Part shown: piece after piece, positions 1 to 8,737 of the stretch
How positions within the stretch are numbered: position 1 is the first letter of the stretch
Layout of the letters: the number at the start of each line of letters is the position of its first letter
DNA from: Pantoea eucalypti
GTDB taxonomy: Bacteria > Pseudomonadota > Gammaproteobacteria > Enterobacterales > Enterobacteriaceae
DNA: 64,000 nucleotides
NCBI RefSeq assembly: GCF_009646115.1
Contig: NZ_CP045720.1
Span: forward strand, 372,001 to 436,000
Direction of reading: 5' to 3'
Notes under the pieces: generated by a model
Database searches by the model: none
What the model saw: the letters and a program-made list of their open reading frames with translations, nothing else
What the model was told of the DNA's origin: nothing
Position numbers and translations under genes: made by a program

Positions 1-2198
1 CCCTCGGCAATGCGCTGCTGGCGATGGGGATTTATGACGATCTCAACCAGGCGCTGGATGAGATGGGTCTGGATCTGGCCGAGTTGATGGAAGAGGAGAA
101 CGATCCGGGACTGGGCAACGGCGGTCTCGGTCGCCTGGCGGCCTGCTTCCTGGATTCGCTGGCGACGCTGGGCATGCCGGGTCGTGGCTACGGCATCCGC
201 TATGATTACGGCATGTTCAAACAGAACATCGTGGAAGGTGAGCAGAAAGAGTCTCCGGATTACTGGCTTGAGTATGGTAATCCGTGGGAATTCCAGCGTT
301 TCAATACCCGTTACAAAGTGCGTTTCGGCGGTCGCGTGCAGCATGAAGGCACGAAAGTGCGCTGGCTGGAGACCGAAGAGATTCTGGCGATGGCTTATGA
401 CCAGATCATCCCGGGCTTCGACACCGACGCCACCAACACCTTACGACTTTGGGGTGCGCAGGCCAGCAACGAAATCAACCTCGGTAAGTTTAACCAGGGT
501 GATTATTTTGCGGCAGTGGAAGATAAAAACCACTCTGAGAACGTGTCGCGCGTACTCTATCCGGATGACTCTACCTATTCCGGCCGTGAACTGCGTCTGC
601 GTCAGGAATATTTCCTGGTCTCCGCGACGGTGCAGGACATCCTGAATCGTCACTGGCGGATGCATCAGACCTGGGACAACCTGGCGGACAAAATCGCCAT
701 TCACCTCAACGATACCCATCCGGTATTGGCGATCCCTGAACTGATGCGCCTGCTGATTGACGACCATAAGTTCAGCTGGGACAGCGCCTTTGATGTCTGC
801 TGTCAGGTCTTCTCCTATACCAACCATACGCTGATGACCGAAGCGCTGGAGACCTGGCCGGTTGATATGATCGGTAAGATCCTGCCGCGTCACCTCAGCA
901 TTATTTTCGAGATTAACGACTTCTTCCTCAAGACCATTCAGGATCACTACCCGGATGATTTGGATCTGCTGTCGCGCATTTCGATCATTGATGAGAACGA
1001 CGGCCGCCGGATTCGCATGGGCTGGCTGGCGGTTGTAGTCAGTCACAAAGTGAACGGCGTGTCTGAGCTGCACTCCAATCTGATGGTGCAGTCTCTGTTT
1101 GCCGATTTCTCGCGTCTGTTCCCGGGCCGTTTCTGTAATAAAACCAACGGCGTGACGCCACGTCGCTGGCTGGCGCTGGCCAACCCGGCGCTGTCAGAGG
1201 TGCTGGATGAGGAGATTGGTCGTAACTGGCGCACCGATCTCAGTCAACTGAGCGAACTGAAAGCGCAGATCGACTATCCGGCGTTTATTGAAAAAGTGGC
1301 GGTCGCCAAGCATCAGAATAAGCGCCGCCTGGCTGACTGGGTCGCGAAGAATCTGGACGTGGTGCTCGACCCGAACGCGCTATTCGATGTGCAGATCAAG
1401 CGTATTCACGAGTACAAACGCCAGTTACTCAATGTGCTGCATGTGATCACCCGCTACAACCGAATCAAGGCCGATCCGCAGGCGAACTGGGTGCCGCGCG
1501 TGAATATCTTTGCCGGTAAAGCGGCATCAGCGTATTACGTTGCCAAGCACATTATTCACCTGATCAACGATGTCGCGAATGTGATCAACAATGATCCGCA
1601 GGTGAAGAACAAGCTGAAGGTCGTTTTCATCCCGAACTACAGCGTGAGTCTGGCGCAGATCATCATTCCGGCGGCCGATCTTTCTGAACAGATCTCCACC
1701 GCAGGCACTGAAGCCTCCGGCACCAGTAACATGAAGTTTGCGCTGAATGGCGCGCTGACTATCGGTACGCTGGATGGGGCTAACGTTGAGATGCTGGATC
1801 ACGTTGGTGAAGAGAACATCTTTATCTTCGGGAATACCACGCCACAGGTCGAAGCGCTGCGTAAGAACGGCTATAACCCGCGTGACTATTACGAAGGCGA
1901 TGAGGAACTGCACCAGGTGCTGACCCAGATTGCTTCAGGTCTGTTTAGTCCGCAGGATCCGGGCCGCTACCGCAATCTGTTCGATTCACTGGTTAACTTC
2001 GGCGATCACTATCAGTTACTGGCGGATTATCGCAGCTACGTAGATACCCAGGATAAGGTGGATGCGCTCTACCGTAAGCCGGATGAGTGGCAGCGCCGCG
2101 CGGCGAAAAACATCGCCGGAATGGGCTACTTCTCGTCGGACCGTACTATTCAGGAGTACGCTGACGAGATCTGGAATATCTCGCCGGTAAGGTTGTAA
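1..2198 (+). CDS. glgP: Glycogen phosphorylase (5' end outside window)
   Basis: Cytoplasmic PLP-dependent glucosyltransferase (GT35) that releases glucose 1-phosphate from glycogen. The window opens inside the gene: the reading frame is open from base 3, and about 730 C-terminal residues are visible against roughly 815 in E. coli GlgP, so about 85 N-terminal residues lie upstream. Conserved segments are plain: the glycine-rich [16 protein letters not shown] near the visible start, [21 protein letters not shown], and the PLP-lysine segment [14 protein letters not shown]. It is closer to GlgP than to the MalP paralogue at 14612, for example in the C-terminal [16 protein letters not shown]. By E. 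coli order it should be the last gene of the glg operon. A GC-rich hairpin follows the stop. Confidence 0.97.
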   Translation, partial: LGNALLAMGIYDDLNQALDEMGLDLAELMEEENDPGLGNGGLGRLAACFLDSLATLGMPGRGYGIRYDYGMFKQNIVEGEQKESPDYWLEYGNPWEFQRFNTRYKVRFGGRVQHEGTKVRWLETEEILAMAYDQIIPGFDTDATNTLRLWGAQASNEINLGKFNQGDYFAAVEDKNHSENVSRVLYPDDSTYSGRELRLRQEYFLVSATVQDILNRHWRMHQTWDNLADKIAIHLNDTHPVLAIPELMRLLIDDHKFSWDSAFDVCCQVFSYTNHTLMTEALETWPVDMIGKILPRHLSIIFEINDFFLKTIQDHYPDDLDLLSRISIIDENDGRRIRMGWLAVVVSHKVNGVSELHSNLMVQSLFADFSRLFPGRFCNKTNGVTPRRWLALANPALSEVLDEEIGRNWRTDLSQLSELKAQIDYPAFIEKVAVAKHQNKRRLADWVAKNLDVVLDPNALFDVQIKRIHEYKRQLLNVLHVITRYNRIKADPQANWVPRVNIFAGKAASAYYVAKHIIHLINDVANVINNDPQVKNKLKVVFIPNYSVSLAQIIIPAADLSEQISTAGTEASGTSNMKFALNGALTIGTLDGANVEMLDHVGEENIFIFGNTTPQVEALRKNGYNPRDYYEGDEELHQVLTQIASGLFSPQDPGRYRNLFDSLVNFGDHYQLLADYRSYVDTQDKVDALYRKPDEWQRRAAKNIAGMGYFSSDRTIQEYADEIWNISPVRL

Positions 2199-2226
2199 GG
2201 CTCCTGCAGTAAATTTTGTTTTCTCT

Positions 2227-2246
2227 GCGGCCGAGGGATCGGCCGC
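2227..2246 (+). terminator. Probable glgP terminator hairpin
   Basis: Perfect 8-bp stem GCGGCCGA / TCGGCCGC with a GGGA loop, 28 bases after the glgP stop. It is followed by a pyrimidine-rich stretch rather than a clean T-run, so it may act as a weak or Rho-assisted terminator or as an mRNA-stabilising end. Confidence 0.6.
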
Positions 2247-2413
2247 ACTCTTCCTCTTTCTGCTTCTCTCCCACGCCACACACCTCTAAAAAATTCAGCC
2301 GCTTATCGACTCCGGGCCTGTAAATGCCCGTTGTGCGAGCGTGATCATTACACCCTGGTGAAGAATCGTTACTATGCGGACATGCAAAACGACCCTACAG
2401 GCAACCGCAGCCA

Positions 2414-3349
2414 ATGAGTGACAACATTAACCAGGAAATTACCTTCCGTAAGCTCAGCGTCTTCATGATGTTTATGAGCAAAGGCAATATCGCCCGCACG
2501 GCGGAAGCGCTGGAGCTGAGCAGCGTCAGCGTGCATCGCGCCCTGCACACGCTGGAAGAGGGCATCGACTGCCCGCTGTTTATTCATAAAGGCCGCAACC
2601 TGGTGCCGCTGCCGGCTGCCTGGACGCTGCTGGACTATTGTCGCGACGTGACCACACTGATGGGCAAAGGCATTGAAGAGGCGCGCAAAGTGGCGGGTAT
2701 CGGCGGGGGTCGCCTGCGGCTTGGCACACTCTACTCGCTGACGCTTGAAACCATTCCCCGCCTGATCATGGGCATGAAGCTGCGTCGTCCAGCACTGGAG
2801 CTTGACCTGACTATGGGGTCGAATCAGATGCTGCTCAATATGCTGGAAGATGACGCGCTGGATGCGATTCTGATCGCCACCGATGAGGGCGAACTCAGTG
2901 ATGCGCAATTTGAAGTGATTCCGCTGTTCACAGACAGCATCTTTCTGGCCATGCCGGCTGAAGAATCGCAGAGCGAAACCGGACCGGTGGATCTGCGTGA
3001 TTATGCTGACCGTGATTTTGTCTCACTGGCAGAGGGATTCGCCACTTATGCCGGTTCACAGGAGGCATTTCAGATTGCCGGATTTGAACCGCGCATGGTT
3101 ACTCAGGTAAATGACATCTTCTCGATGATAAGCCTGGTGCAGGCGGGCGTGGGTCTGGCGCTGATTCCGGGACGGATGAAGAAGGTGTATGAAAATAACA
3201 TCCAGCTGCTGAGGCTGGCTGAGCCTTACCAGATGCGTCAGCAGATCTCGATTGTCTACTCACATCACCGCGAACGTGACAATGACCTGCTGGCCCTGGC
3301 GGCAGAAGGGCGAATGTACGCCCGCAGCCTTACTGATGTAACCGTTTAA
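2414..3349 (+). CDS. mdcR: LysR-family regulator of malonate decarboxylase genes
   Basis: 311-residue LysR-type regulator. The N-terminal winged helix-turn-helix spans about residues 10-70 (FRKLSVFMMFMSKGNIARTA, SSVSVHRALHTLEE) and is followed by a periplasmic-binding-protein-like effector domain. The assignment as MdcR rests on sequence character plus adjacency to a full mdc cluster; in known systems MdcR activates mdc transcription in response to malonate. Unusually, the gene points towards the 3' end of the mdc operon: its stop lies inside mdcH and the two coding regions overlap tail to tail by 20 bases (3330-3349). The start has no strong Shine-Dalgarno sequence, but no upstream in-frame ATG is better. 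Confidence 0.85.
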   Translation: MSDNINQEITFRKLSVFMMFMSKGNIARTAEALELSSVSVHRALHTLEEGIDCPLFIHKGRNLVPLPAAWTLLDYCRDVTTLMGKGIEEARKVAGIGGGRLRLGTLYSLTLETIPRLIMGMKLRRPALELDLTMGSNQMLLNMLEDDALDAILIATDEGELSDAQFEVIPLFTDSIFLAMPAEESQSETGPVDLRDYADRDFVSLAEGFATYAGSQEAFQIAGFEPRMVTQVNDIFSMISLVQAGVGLALIPGRMKKVYENNIQLLRLAEPYQMRQQISIVYSHHRERDNDLLALAAEGRMYARSLTDVTV

Positions 3350-4232
3350 CGAGATGCAGTGCCACCTCCACGCTGTTACGTTCCAGACAAATCGCTTCGC
3401 CCTGCCAGTTCGCCTGACGCGTCAGACCGGTCAGCACACTGCCAGGCGGCATCTCAATGGCCAGTCGGGCGTCACGCTGATTCGCTGCAACCATCGCATC
3501 ATTCCACTGCACTGTGCGCGCCATATTAAAGGCAAGATCGTCGGCAATTTTCTCCGGCTCCCAAATCACCCGCGCGGTTGAGCCGCTGAGGTAGGCACAA
3601 TCGGGGCGGGAGAGGGTGACGGACGCAAAGGCGCGAGCCAGTTCGGCGGCGGGTTTATCCAGCAGCGCGCAGTGCGACGGCACGCTCACCGCGAGCTTAA
3701 TCGCTTTACTGGCTCCCGCATCCAGCGCCCTCTGCGCGACCACTGCCATATCCTCGTCGCGGCCAGCAATCACAATCTGCGTTTCCGCATTGAGGTTCGC
3801 GATGTAGGTGTTACTGCCGGGCAGCAGTTTCTCCAGCTGGCTCAGCGTTAAGCCAGTGATCGCGGTCAGGCCATATCCCTGCGGATACGCCTGCTCCATC
3901 AGATCGCCGCGCAGCGCAACCAGCCGCAGGGCGTCGCTGAAATCCAGCGCGCCGGAAATCACCGCCGCAGGAAACGCGCCAATCGATAAACCGCTGACGA
4001 TATCGGGTTTCACCCCACGGCGGATCAGTTCGCGCGCCCAGGCAACACCTGAAATCAGCAGACAGAGCTGCACGGCTCGGGTGTGGCGCAGTGCATCGGC
4101 ACTGTCGAGCCGGTCAGCTTCGTCGCCCAGCACCGCACGCACGCGGCTTTTCAGCGCATCCCCCTCAGGCAGATGTTGCAGCATCCCGGCACGCTGGGTG
4201 CCCTGGCCGGGGAAGGTAAAGAGTATTTTCAT
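3330..4232 (-). CDS. mdcH: Malonate decarboxylase malonyl-CoA/ACP transacylase
   Basis: 300-residue FabD-like acyltransferase that loads malonyl groups onto the prosthetic group of MdcC. It begins MKILFTFPGQGTQRAGML, typical of malonyl transferases, and has the nucleophile elbow GLSIGAFPAA and a later histidine region (VSVPSHCALL). The open frame extends upstream to 4523, but the start at 4232 has a GGGAGAA ribosome site and gives the family length. The start overlaps the mdcG stop by four bases (ATGA type). Last gene of the operon; its 3' end overlaps mdcR convergently, with no room for a terminator. Confidence 0.92.
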   Translation of the reverse strand: MKILFTFPGQGTQRAGMLQHLPEGDALKSRVRAVLGDEADRLDSADALRHTRAVQLCLLISGVAWARELIRRGVKPDIVSGLSIGAFPAAVISGALDFSDALRLVALRGDLMEQAYPQGYGLTAITGLTLSQLEKLLPGSNTYIANLNAETQIVIAGRDEDMAVVAQRALDAGASKAIKLAVSVPSHCALLDKPAAELARAFASVTLSRPDCAYLSGSTARVIWEPEKIADDLAFNMARTVQWNDAMVAANQRDARLAIEMPPGSVLTGLTRQANWQGEAICLERNSVEVALHLVKRLHQ

Positions 4233-4846
4233 GGATTCTCCCTGCTCCAGGGTGAAGCGGTCAGTATCGGTCCGGTGTCGGTTTTTAACAGTACGCGCTC
4301 CTCGCGTAGCCACTCGTTCAGGGCAAAGGCGCCAGACGGCGTTTCCACCTGCGTATCCACCCGGCAGCTCAGCGCGTCGGTTGCTGTCTGCCAGCGTTGC
4401 AGCGCATCGCGTGGCAGTGGCTGCGGGGCGCGGATGATGACATCCAGATCGCTGGTGGCGTGCAACACAGGGCATTGCGTTGCCAGCGCATAACCGGTGC
4501 TGCCGGTAATGCCCCAGCGCCACGGCCAGGCGGTCTCGCTGAGCGAAATCGCCGCGCTGACAGGCGCATAAGCCGTAAAGGGCGAATCCAGCAGCCGTGT
4601 GCGTTCAGCCAGCCATTCTGGCGTCACCACGCGGATAATAGTGTCTGACGTGATCCAGCCAGCGGCGCGTTGCTCACGTCGCTCACCGCGCACGCCAATC
4701 GGGATCAAACCGGATTCATGGCGATCGCGCCGCACCACCACCGGCATGTCGGGATGCCAGAACGGGCTGACCCAGCTCTCCTGAATCGTGGCTAAAGCAC
4801 TGCTGTGTCGCAGCCAGAGCAAATCGTGGGGACGCGGCGCACGCAT
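4229..4846 (-). CDS. mdcG: Malonate decarboxylase holo-ACP synthase (phosphoribosyl-dephospho-CoA transferase)
   Basis: 205-residue nucleotidyltransferase that attaches the 2'-(5''-phosphoribosyl)-3'-dephospho-CoA prosthetic group to a serine of the acyl carrier protein MdcC. The nucleotidyltransferase signature is visible as GITGSTGYALATQ followed by TSDLDVIIRAP, with the DLD pair as likely metal ligands. It starts one base after the mdcF stop and overlaps mdcH by four bases, so translation is probably coupled. It works with MdcB (7877-8737), which makes the precursor. Confidence 0.92.
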   Translation of the reverse strand: MRAPRPHDLLWLRHSSALATIQESWVSPFWHPDMPVVVRRDRHESGLIPIGVRGERREQRAAGWITSDTIIRVVTPEWLAERTRLLDSPFTAYAPVSAAISLSETAWPWRWGITGSTGYALATQCPVLHATSDLDVIIRAPQPLPRDALQRWQTATDALSCRVDTQVETPSGAFALNEWLREERVLLKTDTGPILTASPWSRENP

Positions 4847-4847
4847 A

Positions 4848-5807
4848 TTACATTCCTGATGTCAGCGTAATGAACAACGGTAAAGATAAAATACACAGAA
4901 TTGAGCTTAGCAGCAGCACGGCCTCAGCATCGGGTGACTGCACGCCAAAGCGGTTGCCGAACACCACGCCAAAGAAACCGGCTGACAGCGCTATCATCAG
5001 AATAGCGGTGATTGCCACTGACCCGTGAAGTCCCAGCGCAAGCACCAGACCCCAAGCGATAAAGGGCTGAATCAGCAGTTTGGCAACCGTCCCGACGCCG
5101 ACGATGGCGTTGAGTTTCAGCTGACGTGCGGAGAGGATCACGCCGGTCAGGAACAGCGCGGCGGCGGTGGCTGCCAGCCCCAGCGGCTTAATCGCTGAGA
5201 TGACCAGCTCCGGCATTCTGAAGCCCAGCGCCGACAACACCACACCCAGCAGCGGGCCAAGAACGATCGGCTTTTTGAGCGAGCGCCACATCAGCACCGG
5301 CAGCATGGTCACTGTCGAACCCACATTCTCACCGGCAATGCGCGCTTTTTCCCGTTCCAGAATCAGCAGACAGAAGGGTGTCATCAGCACCGAGCCGCAG
5401 GCAATTGAAACCGCAACAGAAAGTGAGGTTGATGAACCTTCTCCCAGTACGCTGCCCAGAATCGGCAGCCCCAGCGCGGCGTAATTGGGCAGGGCGACAG
5501 TCAGCGTTAATACCGCAGCATCCTGAGGCGACTTTTTAAACAGGCGGGTCGCCAGGAAATAGAGCGCCACATAGGTTATCCACATCGCCCCGGTTAAGAC
5601 GACAATCAATGGCGACTGCGCCACGATACCCGACCAGGGTGTCTGAACGGTGGCACTGAACAGCGCAGCGGGCAGCGCAAAATCCATCACGAAAATATTG
5701 AGCAGGGAGACATCTCTGTTATTGACCATTCCGGCCTTACCGGCCCAGAAACCTAACAGCATAATGATAAAAATTGGAGCAAGGGCATGAACAATTATGT
5801 AAATCAT
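4848..5807 (-). CDS. mdcF: Malonate transporter, auxin-efflux-carrier family
   Basis: 319-residue integral inner-membrane protein of the AEC family, with about ten hydrophobic segments in a 5+5 arrangement, starting MIYIIVHALAPIFIIMLLGF and ending LSSILCILSLPLFITLTSGM. Within mdc clusters such a protein is taken to be the malonate carrier; the substrate here is inferred from context only. AGGTGA lies just before the ATG. It follows mdcE after a 135-base gap with a strong hairpin, while mdcG and mdcH follow almost without spacing. No second type of malonate carrier (MdcL/MdcM) is present. Confidence 0.88.
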   Translation of the reverse strand: MIYIIVHALAPIFIIMLLGFWAGKAGMVNNRDVSLLNIFVMDFALPAALFSATVQTPWSGIVAQSPLIVVLTGAMWITYVALYFLATRLFKKSPQDAAVLTLTVALPNYAALGLPILGSVLGEGSSTSLSVAVSIACGSVLMTPFCLLILEREKARIAGENVGSTVTMLPVLMWRSLKKPIVLGPLLGVVLSALGFRMPELVISAIKPLGLAATAAALFLTGVILSARQLKLNAIVGVGTVAKLLIQPFIAWGLVLALGLHGSVAITAILMIALSAGFFGVVFGNRFGVQSPDAEAVLLLSSILCILSLPLFITLTSGM

Positions 5808-5880
5808 AAATCACCTGTAATTAAGAGAAAAATTCTTTAAAAACAGCGATGTTTATAATTCTGAACACGGCCACTGCTCC

Positions 5881-5904
5881 GGGGCGCACGTCGCTATGCG
5901 CCCC
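5881..5904. other. Hairpin inside the mdc operon between mdcE and mdcF
   Basis: Perfect 8-bp GC stem GGGGCGCA / TGCGCCCC with an 8-base loop, in the only long gap of the operon. There is no T-run after it on the minus strand, so it looks more like an mRNA processing or stability element than a terminator. It separates the enzyme-subunit genes mdcABCDE from mdcFGH and could set their relative expression. Confidence 0.6.
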
Positions 5905-5942
5905 GTCAGACCGGTTTCGGCAGGTTGGTTTTTTTTATGTCA

Positions 5943-6743
5943 TTACCAGGTCGCGCGCATACGTTCGCGAACCAGGGAGGAGCTTTGACGATTAGAGGCG
6001 CCAAGGCGGTTTTTCAGGGTAGGATCCTGACGCGCGTCACTGATCGCCTTCTGTAATGCAATCTCAACCATCGCCACATCGGCGTCAGACGGCGTATCAG
6101 GATTGGCAACGTTCAGCAGATCAGAGAGCAGACCCAGCGTGGCGAAGTTATTCACGTCATATGCCATTGGGGGAATGGTGGCGGCCAGTTTCTCCAGCGC
6201 CTCTACCGAACGCAGTGTGATGCGCGCCGCTGACGCTTTGCCCATGGCATGGACCAGCACGCCCTGATCGTTGAGCGCAATCAGGCGGTTGGCCTGATAT
6301 CCGTGTGCCAGGAACGCACCGGACATTGCTTTACCCACAATCAGACCAATCACCGGATGACCGTCAAGGCGCGCATTCGCATAGGCGCCTGCTGCACCTG
6401 CCAGCGCCTGGTGAATGCCAAACGCCTCTTCGCGGCGACCGTAGGCCTGACTGGGGACGTCGATCACCGCCACAATCGGACGTTTCACAGCGCTGTTTTT
6501 GTCAGCTTCCCGCGTTTCATTCACCACTTTCGCCAGCGTCCAGCCTTCCAGCAGACCCACTTCACCCTGCGCGGCGCGCGGATAGTGGTTTTGGGCATCG
6601 GGCACGACGGCGATAAAGCGGACATCTTCGCCATTAAGCTGGCCGTCAGCCACCTGAACAGAGGCGCACAGACCGCTCAGGCGCTGTGCATCAGGTGCAA
6701 GTTTTTCCAGCCAGGTTGCACCACGGCTGCTTGTCTGCGTCAT
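5943..6743 (-). CDS. mdcE: Malonate decarboxylase gamma subunit (carboxyltransferase part)
   Basis: 266-residue crotonase/carboxyltransferase-fold protein. With MdcD it decarboxylates the malonyl thioester carried on MdcC, regenerating the acetyl thioester. Family-typical segments include AVIDVPSQAYGRREEAFG and GLIVGKAMSGAFLAHGYQAN. The start codon shares one base with the mdcD stop (TAATG arrangement) and is preceded by GGAGGAG inside mdcD, so the two subunits are translationally coupled, which suits a fixed stoichiometry. Confidence 0.94.
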   Translation of the reverse strand: MTQTSSRGATWLEKLAPDAQRLSGLCASVQVADGQLNGEDVRFIAVVPDAQNHYPRAAQGEVGLLEGWTLAKVVNETREADKNSAVKRPIVAVIDVPSQAYGRREEAFGIHQALAGAAGAYANARLDGHPVIGLIVGKAMSGAFLAHGYQANRLIALNDQGVLVHAMGKASAARITLRSVEALEKLAATIPPMAYDVNNFATLGLLSDLLNVANPDTPSDADVAMVEIALQKAISDARQDPTLKNRLGASNRQSSSLVRERMRATW

Positions 6744-7576
6744 TATTTCTCCTCCTGGGCGAAAAGCTGTTTAATCTGCGCGGTGTCCGCCTGCTGGCGG
6801 GTATCGAACTGCGTCAGACGTGACAGGAAGTCGTCATACTTATCACTGCGGTTCTGCGCCGGAACGCCTCTGGCAATAAAGTCATGCATCGCGGTTTTCA
6901 CGGCATTGATACCGTCATTCACCAGCGCATCGACCAGGCCACTGGCGTAGCGGATTTCGCCGCCGGTCATGCTCCAGATAAACGGACGATCGCGAGAGTC
7001 GTACTCTTCAATTCCCGCTTCCTGCTCAATCACCTGCGGGCCGTTCAGGCCCAGACGGGCTTCACGGGTCACAATCAGATAGCTGCAGAGCGCGGCGGCG
7101 ATAGACATCCCGCCGAAGCAGCCAACGGTGCCGCTGACGATGCCGATCACCGGGGTGTAGCGACGCAGGTCGACAATCGCCGCATGAATATCGGCAATCG
7201 CTGCCAGCCCCAGGTTCGCTTCCTGTAACCTCACGCCACCGGTCTCAAGGCAGAGCACCGCCTGTGTCGGGATGCCGTTGCGATTGTCTTCTGCCGCCAG
7301 CTCCAGCGCCGCCGCCATTTTCGCCCCGGAGACTTCGCCCATGCTGCCGCCCTGGAAGGTGCCTTCGATGGCGATCACCACCGCAGACTGACCGTTCAGC
7401 GTGCCGCGTGCCACGACCATGCCATCATCGGACTGGGGCACCACGCCCTGCGGAGCCAGCCAGGGCGACATGATGCCCTCAAAAGGATCCAGCAGTTCGC
7501 GGTAGCTGCCCGCATCCAGCAGCGCATGCGCACGTTCGCGGGCACGTAATTCAATAAAACTGGCATCGTTACGCAT
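6743..7576 (-). CDS. mdcD: Malonate decarboxylase beta subunit (carboxyltransferase part)
   Basis: 277-residue biotin-independent malonate decarboxylase beta subunit, related to the acetyl-CoA carboxylase carboxyltransferase beta family. Characteristic stretches are IEGTFQGGSMGEVSGAKMA and LCLETGGVRLQEANLGLAA, followed by a glycine-rich oxyanion region (GIVSGTVGCFGGMSIAAALC). It overlaps the end of mdcC by eight bases and shares one base with mdcE. Full family length. Confidence 0.95.
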   Translation of the reverse strand: MRNDASFIELRARERAHALLDAGSYRELLDPFEGIMSPWLAPQGVVPQSDDGMVVARGTLNGQSAVVIAIEGTFQGGSMGEVSGAKMAAALELAAEDNRNGIPTQAVLCLETGGVRLQEANLGLAAIADIHAAIVDLRRYTPVIGIVSGTVGCFGGMSIAAALCSYLIVTREARLGLNGPQVIEQEAGIEEYDSRDRPFIWSMTGGEIRYASGLVDALVNDGINAVKTAMHDFIARGVPAQNRSDKYDDFLSRLTQFDTRQQADTAQIKQLFAQEEK

Positions 7577-7868
7577 GACTCACCTCCTCAAAAACCTGTT
7601 CAATACGAATACGCGCCACGCCGGGTGTCGCACCGAAATCGTGGATAATCATCTCTCCGGCGGGCAGGCCGTTGATTAAGTTCAGGCGGTCAAACAGCGC
7701 TTTCCAGCGGGCGTCGCTGTTATCCAGTGAGGTGGTGATATTGACGTTCAGTGTCTGGCCTTCAGTTGCGGTGTACAGCACTTCCATATCACCGGAACCA
7801 ACGACCCCGGCCAGCGCTCTGCCACTGAGCAGGCGGTTAGCAGGTAGAGATAATGTGATGTGTTCCAT
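7569..7868 (-). CDS. mdcC: Malonate decarboxylase acyl carrier protein (delta subunit)
   Basis: 99-residue acyl carrier subunit. The serine that receives the phosphoribosyl-dephospho-CoA arm should be Ser25 in GVVGSGDMEVLY, the usual modification site of this family and of the citrate lyase CitD family. The acetyl thioester on this arm is exchanged for malonyl by MdcA, then decarboxylated by MdcDE. It starts eight bases after mdcB and overlaps mdcD by eight bases. Confidence 0.93.
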   Translation of the reverse strand: MEHITLSLPANRLLSGRALAGVVGSGDMEVLYTATEGQTLNVNITTSLDNSDARWKALFDRLNLINGLPAGEMIIHDFGATPGVARIRIEQVFEEVSHA

Positions 7869-7876
7869 AATGGCCT

Positions 7877-8737
7877 CTAAAAATAAGAATGTTCAGGCGA
7901 ACAGACCCGATCGATAAACAGCGTTGCGGCCAGCAAATCGGCGGCTCCGCCCGGCGAGGCGTTGAGCGCCAGCATCCGGCGGTCAAGCTGCTGAAGCGCC
8001 CTCTGACCCGCCGCTGTACGGCAGCCGCCTGCCAGCAGCACGGCGCGTGCGCCCTGTTGCATGGCGTCGAGTCCGGTCATGCCTGCACGTGACAGCACGC
8101 AGGTATCGCTGAGTGAAGTCATGATTGCCATCAGCGCATCCAGCCGGGCTTCGCTCTCACTGGCACCAACCGCACGGCTGATCAGCAACTGCGGCAGCGC
8201 CAGCTTCATCACGTGAGGAAATGCCTGTTGCACCTCTTCGCGTGCGCCGGGTACCTGATAGCGGTGCGTCGCTTTTAACCCTTTGCTGAACACTCTGGGG
8301 GCGTGGCTGTCGGGCAGGCTCGCCAGCGCGGCAGCGGTGCGGGCCAGCGTGTCAGCCGTGGCTGTGCCACCCTGCATGGCAGCGGCACTGACCAGCAATC
8401 CCAGCGCCCAGATCGCGCCCCGATGGGTGTTCACGCCGCCGGTTGCTGCCATCATCTGCTGTTCGCCATCGCGGCCGAGCCGACCGACTGTTTCGCGCAG
8501 GGCGATGTCGGCGGGACGAAGCCAGCTGTGACGGGCCAGCGCCAGAAAGGTGGGCATCAGGCTGTGGGCAGAACGCTCCATCAGCGCCAGCGTCAGATCC
8601 CGATGTGCGCCGTTTCCCCGACTGTCTACCAGACCCGGCTTGGGGCTCAGGCGTGCTTCATCAATCAGGCAATCGCGCGCAATCGTCGCCAGATGACTGG
8701 CCTGCGCCTCGGCATGAGTCTGTGACAGGAGTTTCAT
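7877..8737 (-). CDS. mdcB: Triphosphoribosyl-dephospho-CoA synthase
   Basis: 286-residue enzyme of the CitG/MdcB family that makes 2'-(5''-triphosphoribosyl)-3'-dephospho-CoA from ATP and dephospho-CoA, the precursor MdcG uses to charge MdcC. The early LSPKPGLVDSRGNGAH and the central ATGGVNTHRGAIWALGLL are the expected family motifs. Its start shares one base with the mdcA stop. As I remember other mdc clusters, mdcB is often late in the operon, so its position directly after mdcA is worth noting. Confidence 0.93.
   Translation of the reverse strand: MKLLSQTHAEAQASHLATIARDCLIDEARLSPKPGLVDSRGNGAHRDLTLALMERSAHSLMPTFLALARHSWLRPADIALRETVGRLGRDGEQQMMAATGGVNTHRGAIWALGLLVSAAAMQGGTATADTLARTAAALASLPDSHAPRVFSKGLKATHRYQVPGAREEVQQAFPHVMKLALPQLLISRAVGASESEARLDALMAIMTSLSDTCVLSRAGMTGLDAMQQGARAVLLAGGCRTAAGQRALQQLDRRMLALNASPGGAADLLAATLFIDRVCSPEHSYF

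Noticed and set aside
441..1073. Long minus-strand ORFs within glgP, malP, tex and other genes
   Set aside because: They mirror the strong codon bias of the plus-strand genes, have no ribosome sites and no recognisable domains.
3330..4523. 397-residue version of mdcH starting at 4523
   Set aside because: The extra 97 residues are mdcG in another frame; the ATG at 4232 has a ribosome site and begins the MKILFTFPGQG motif.
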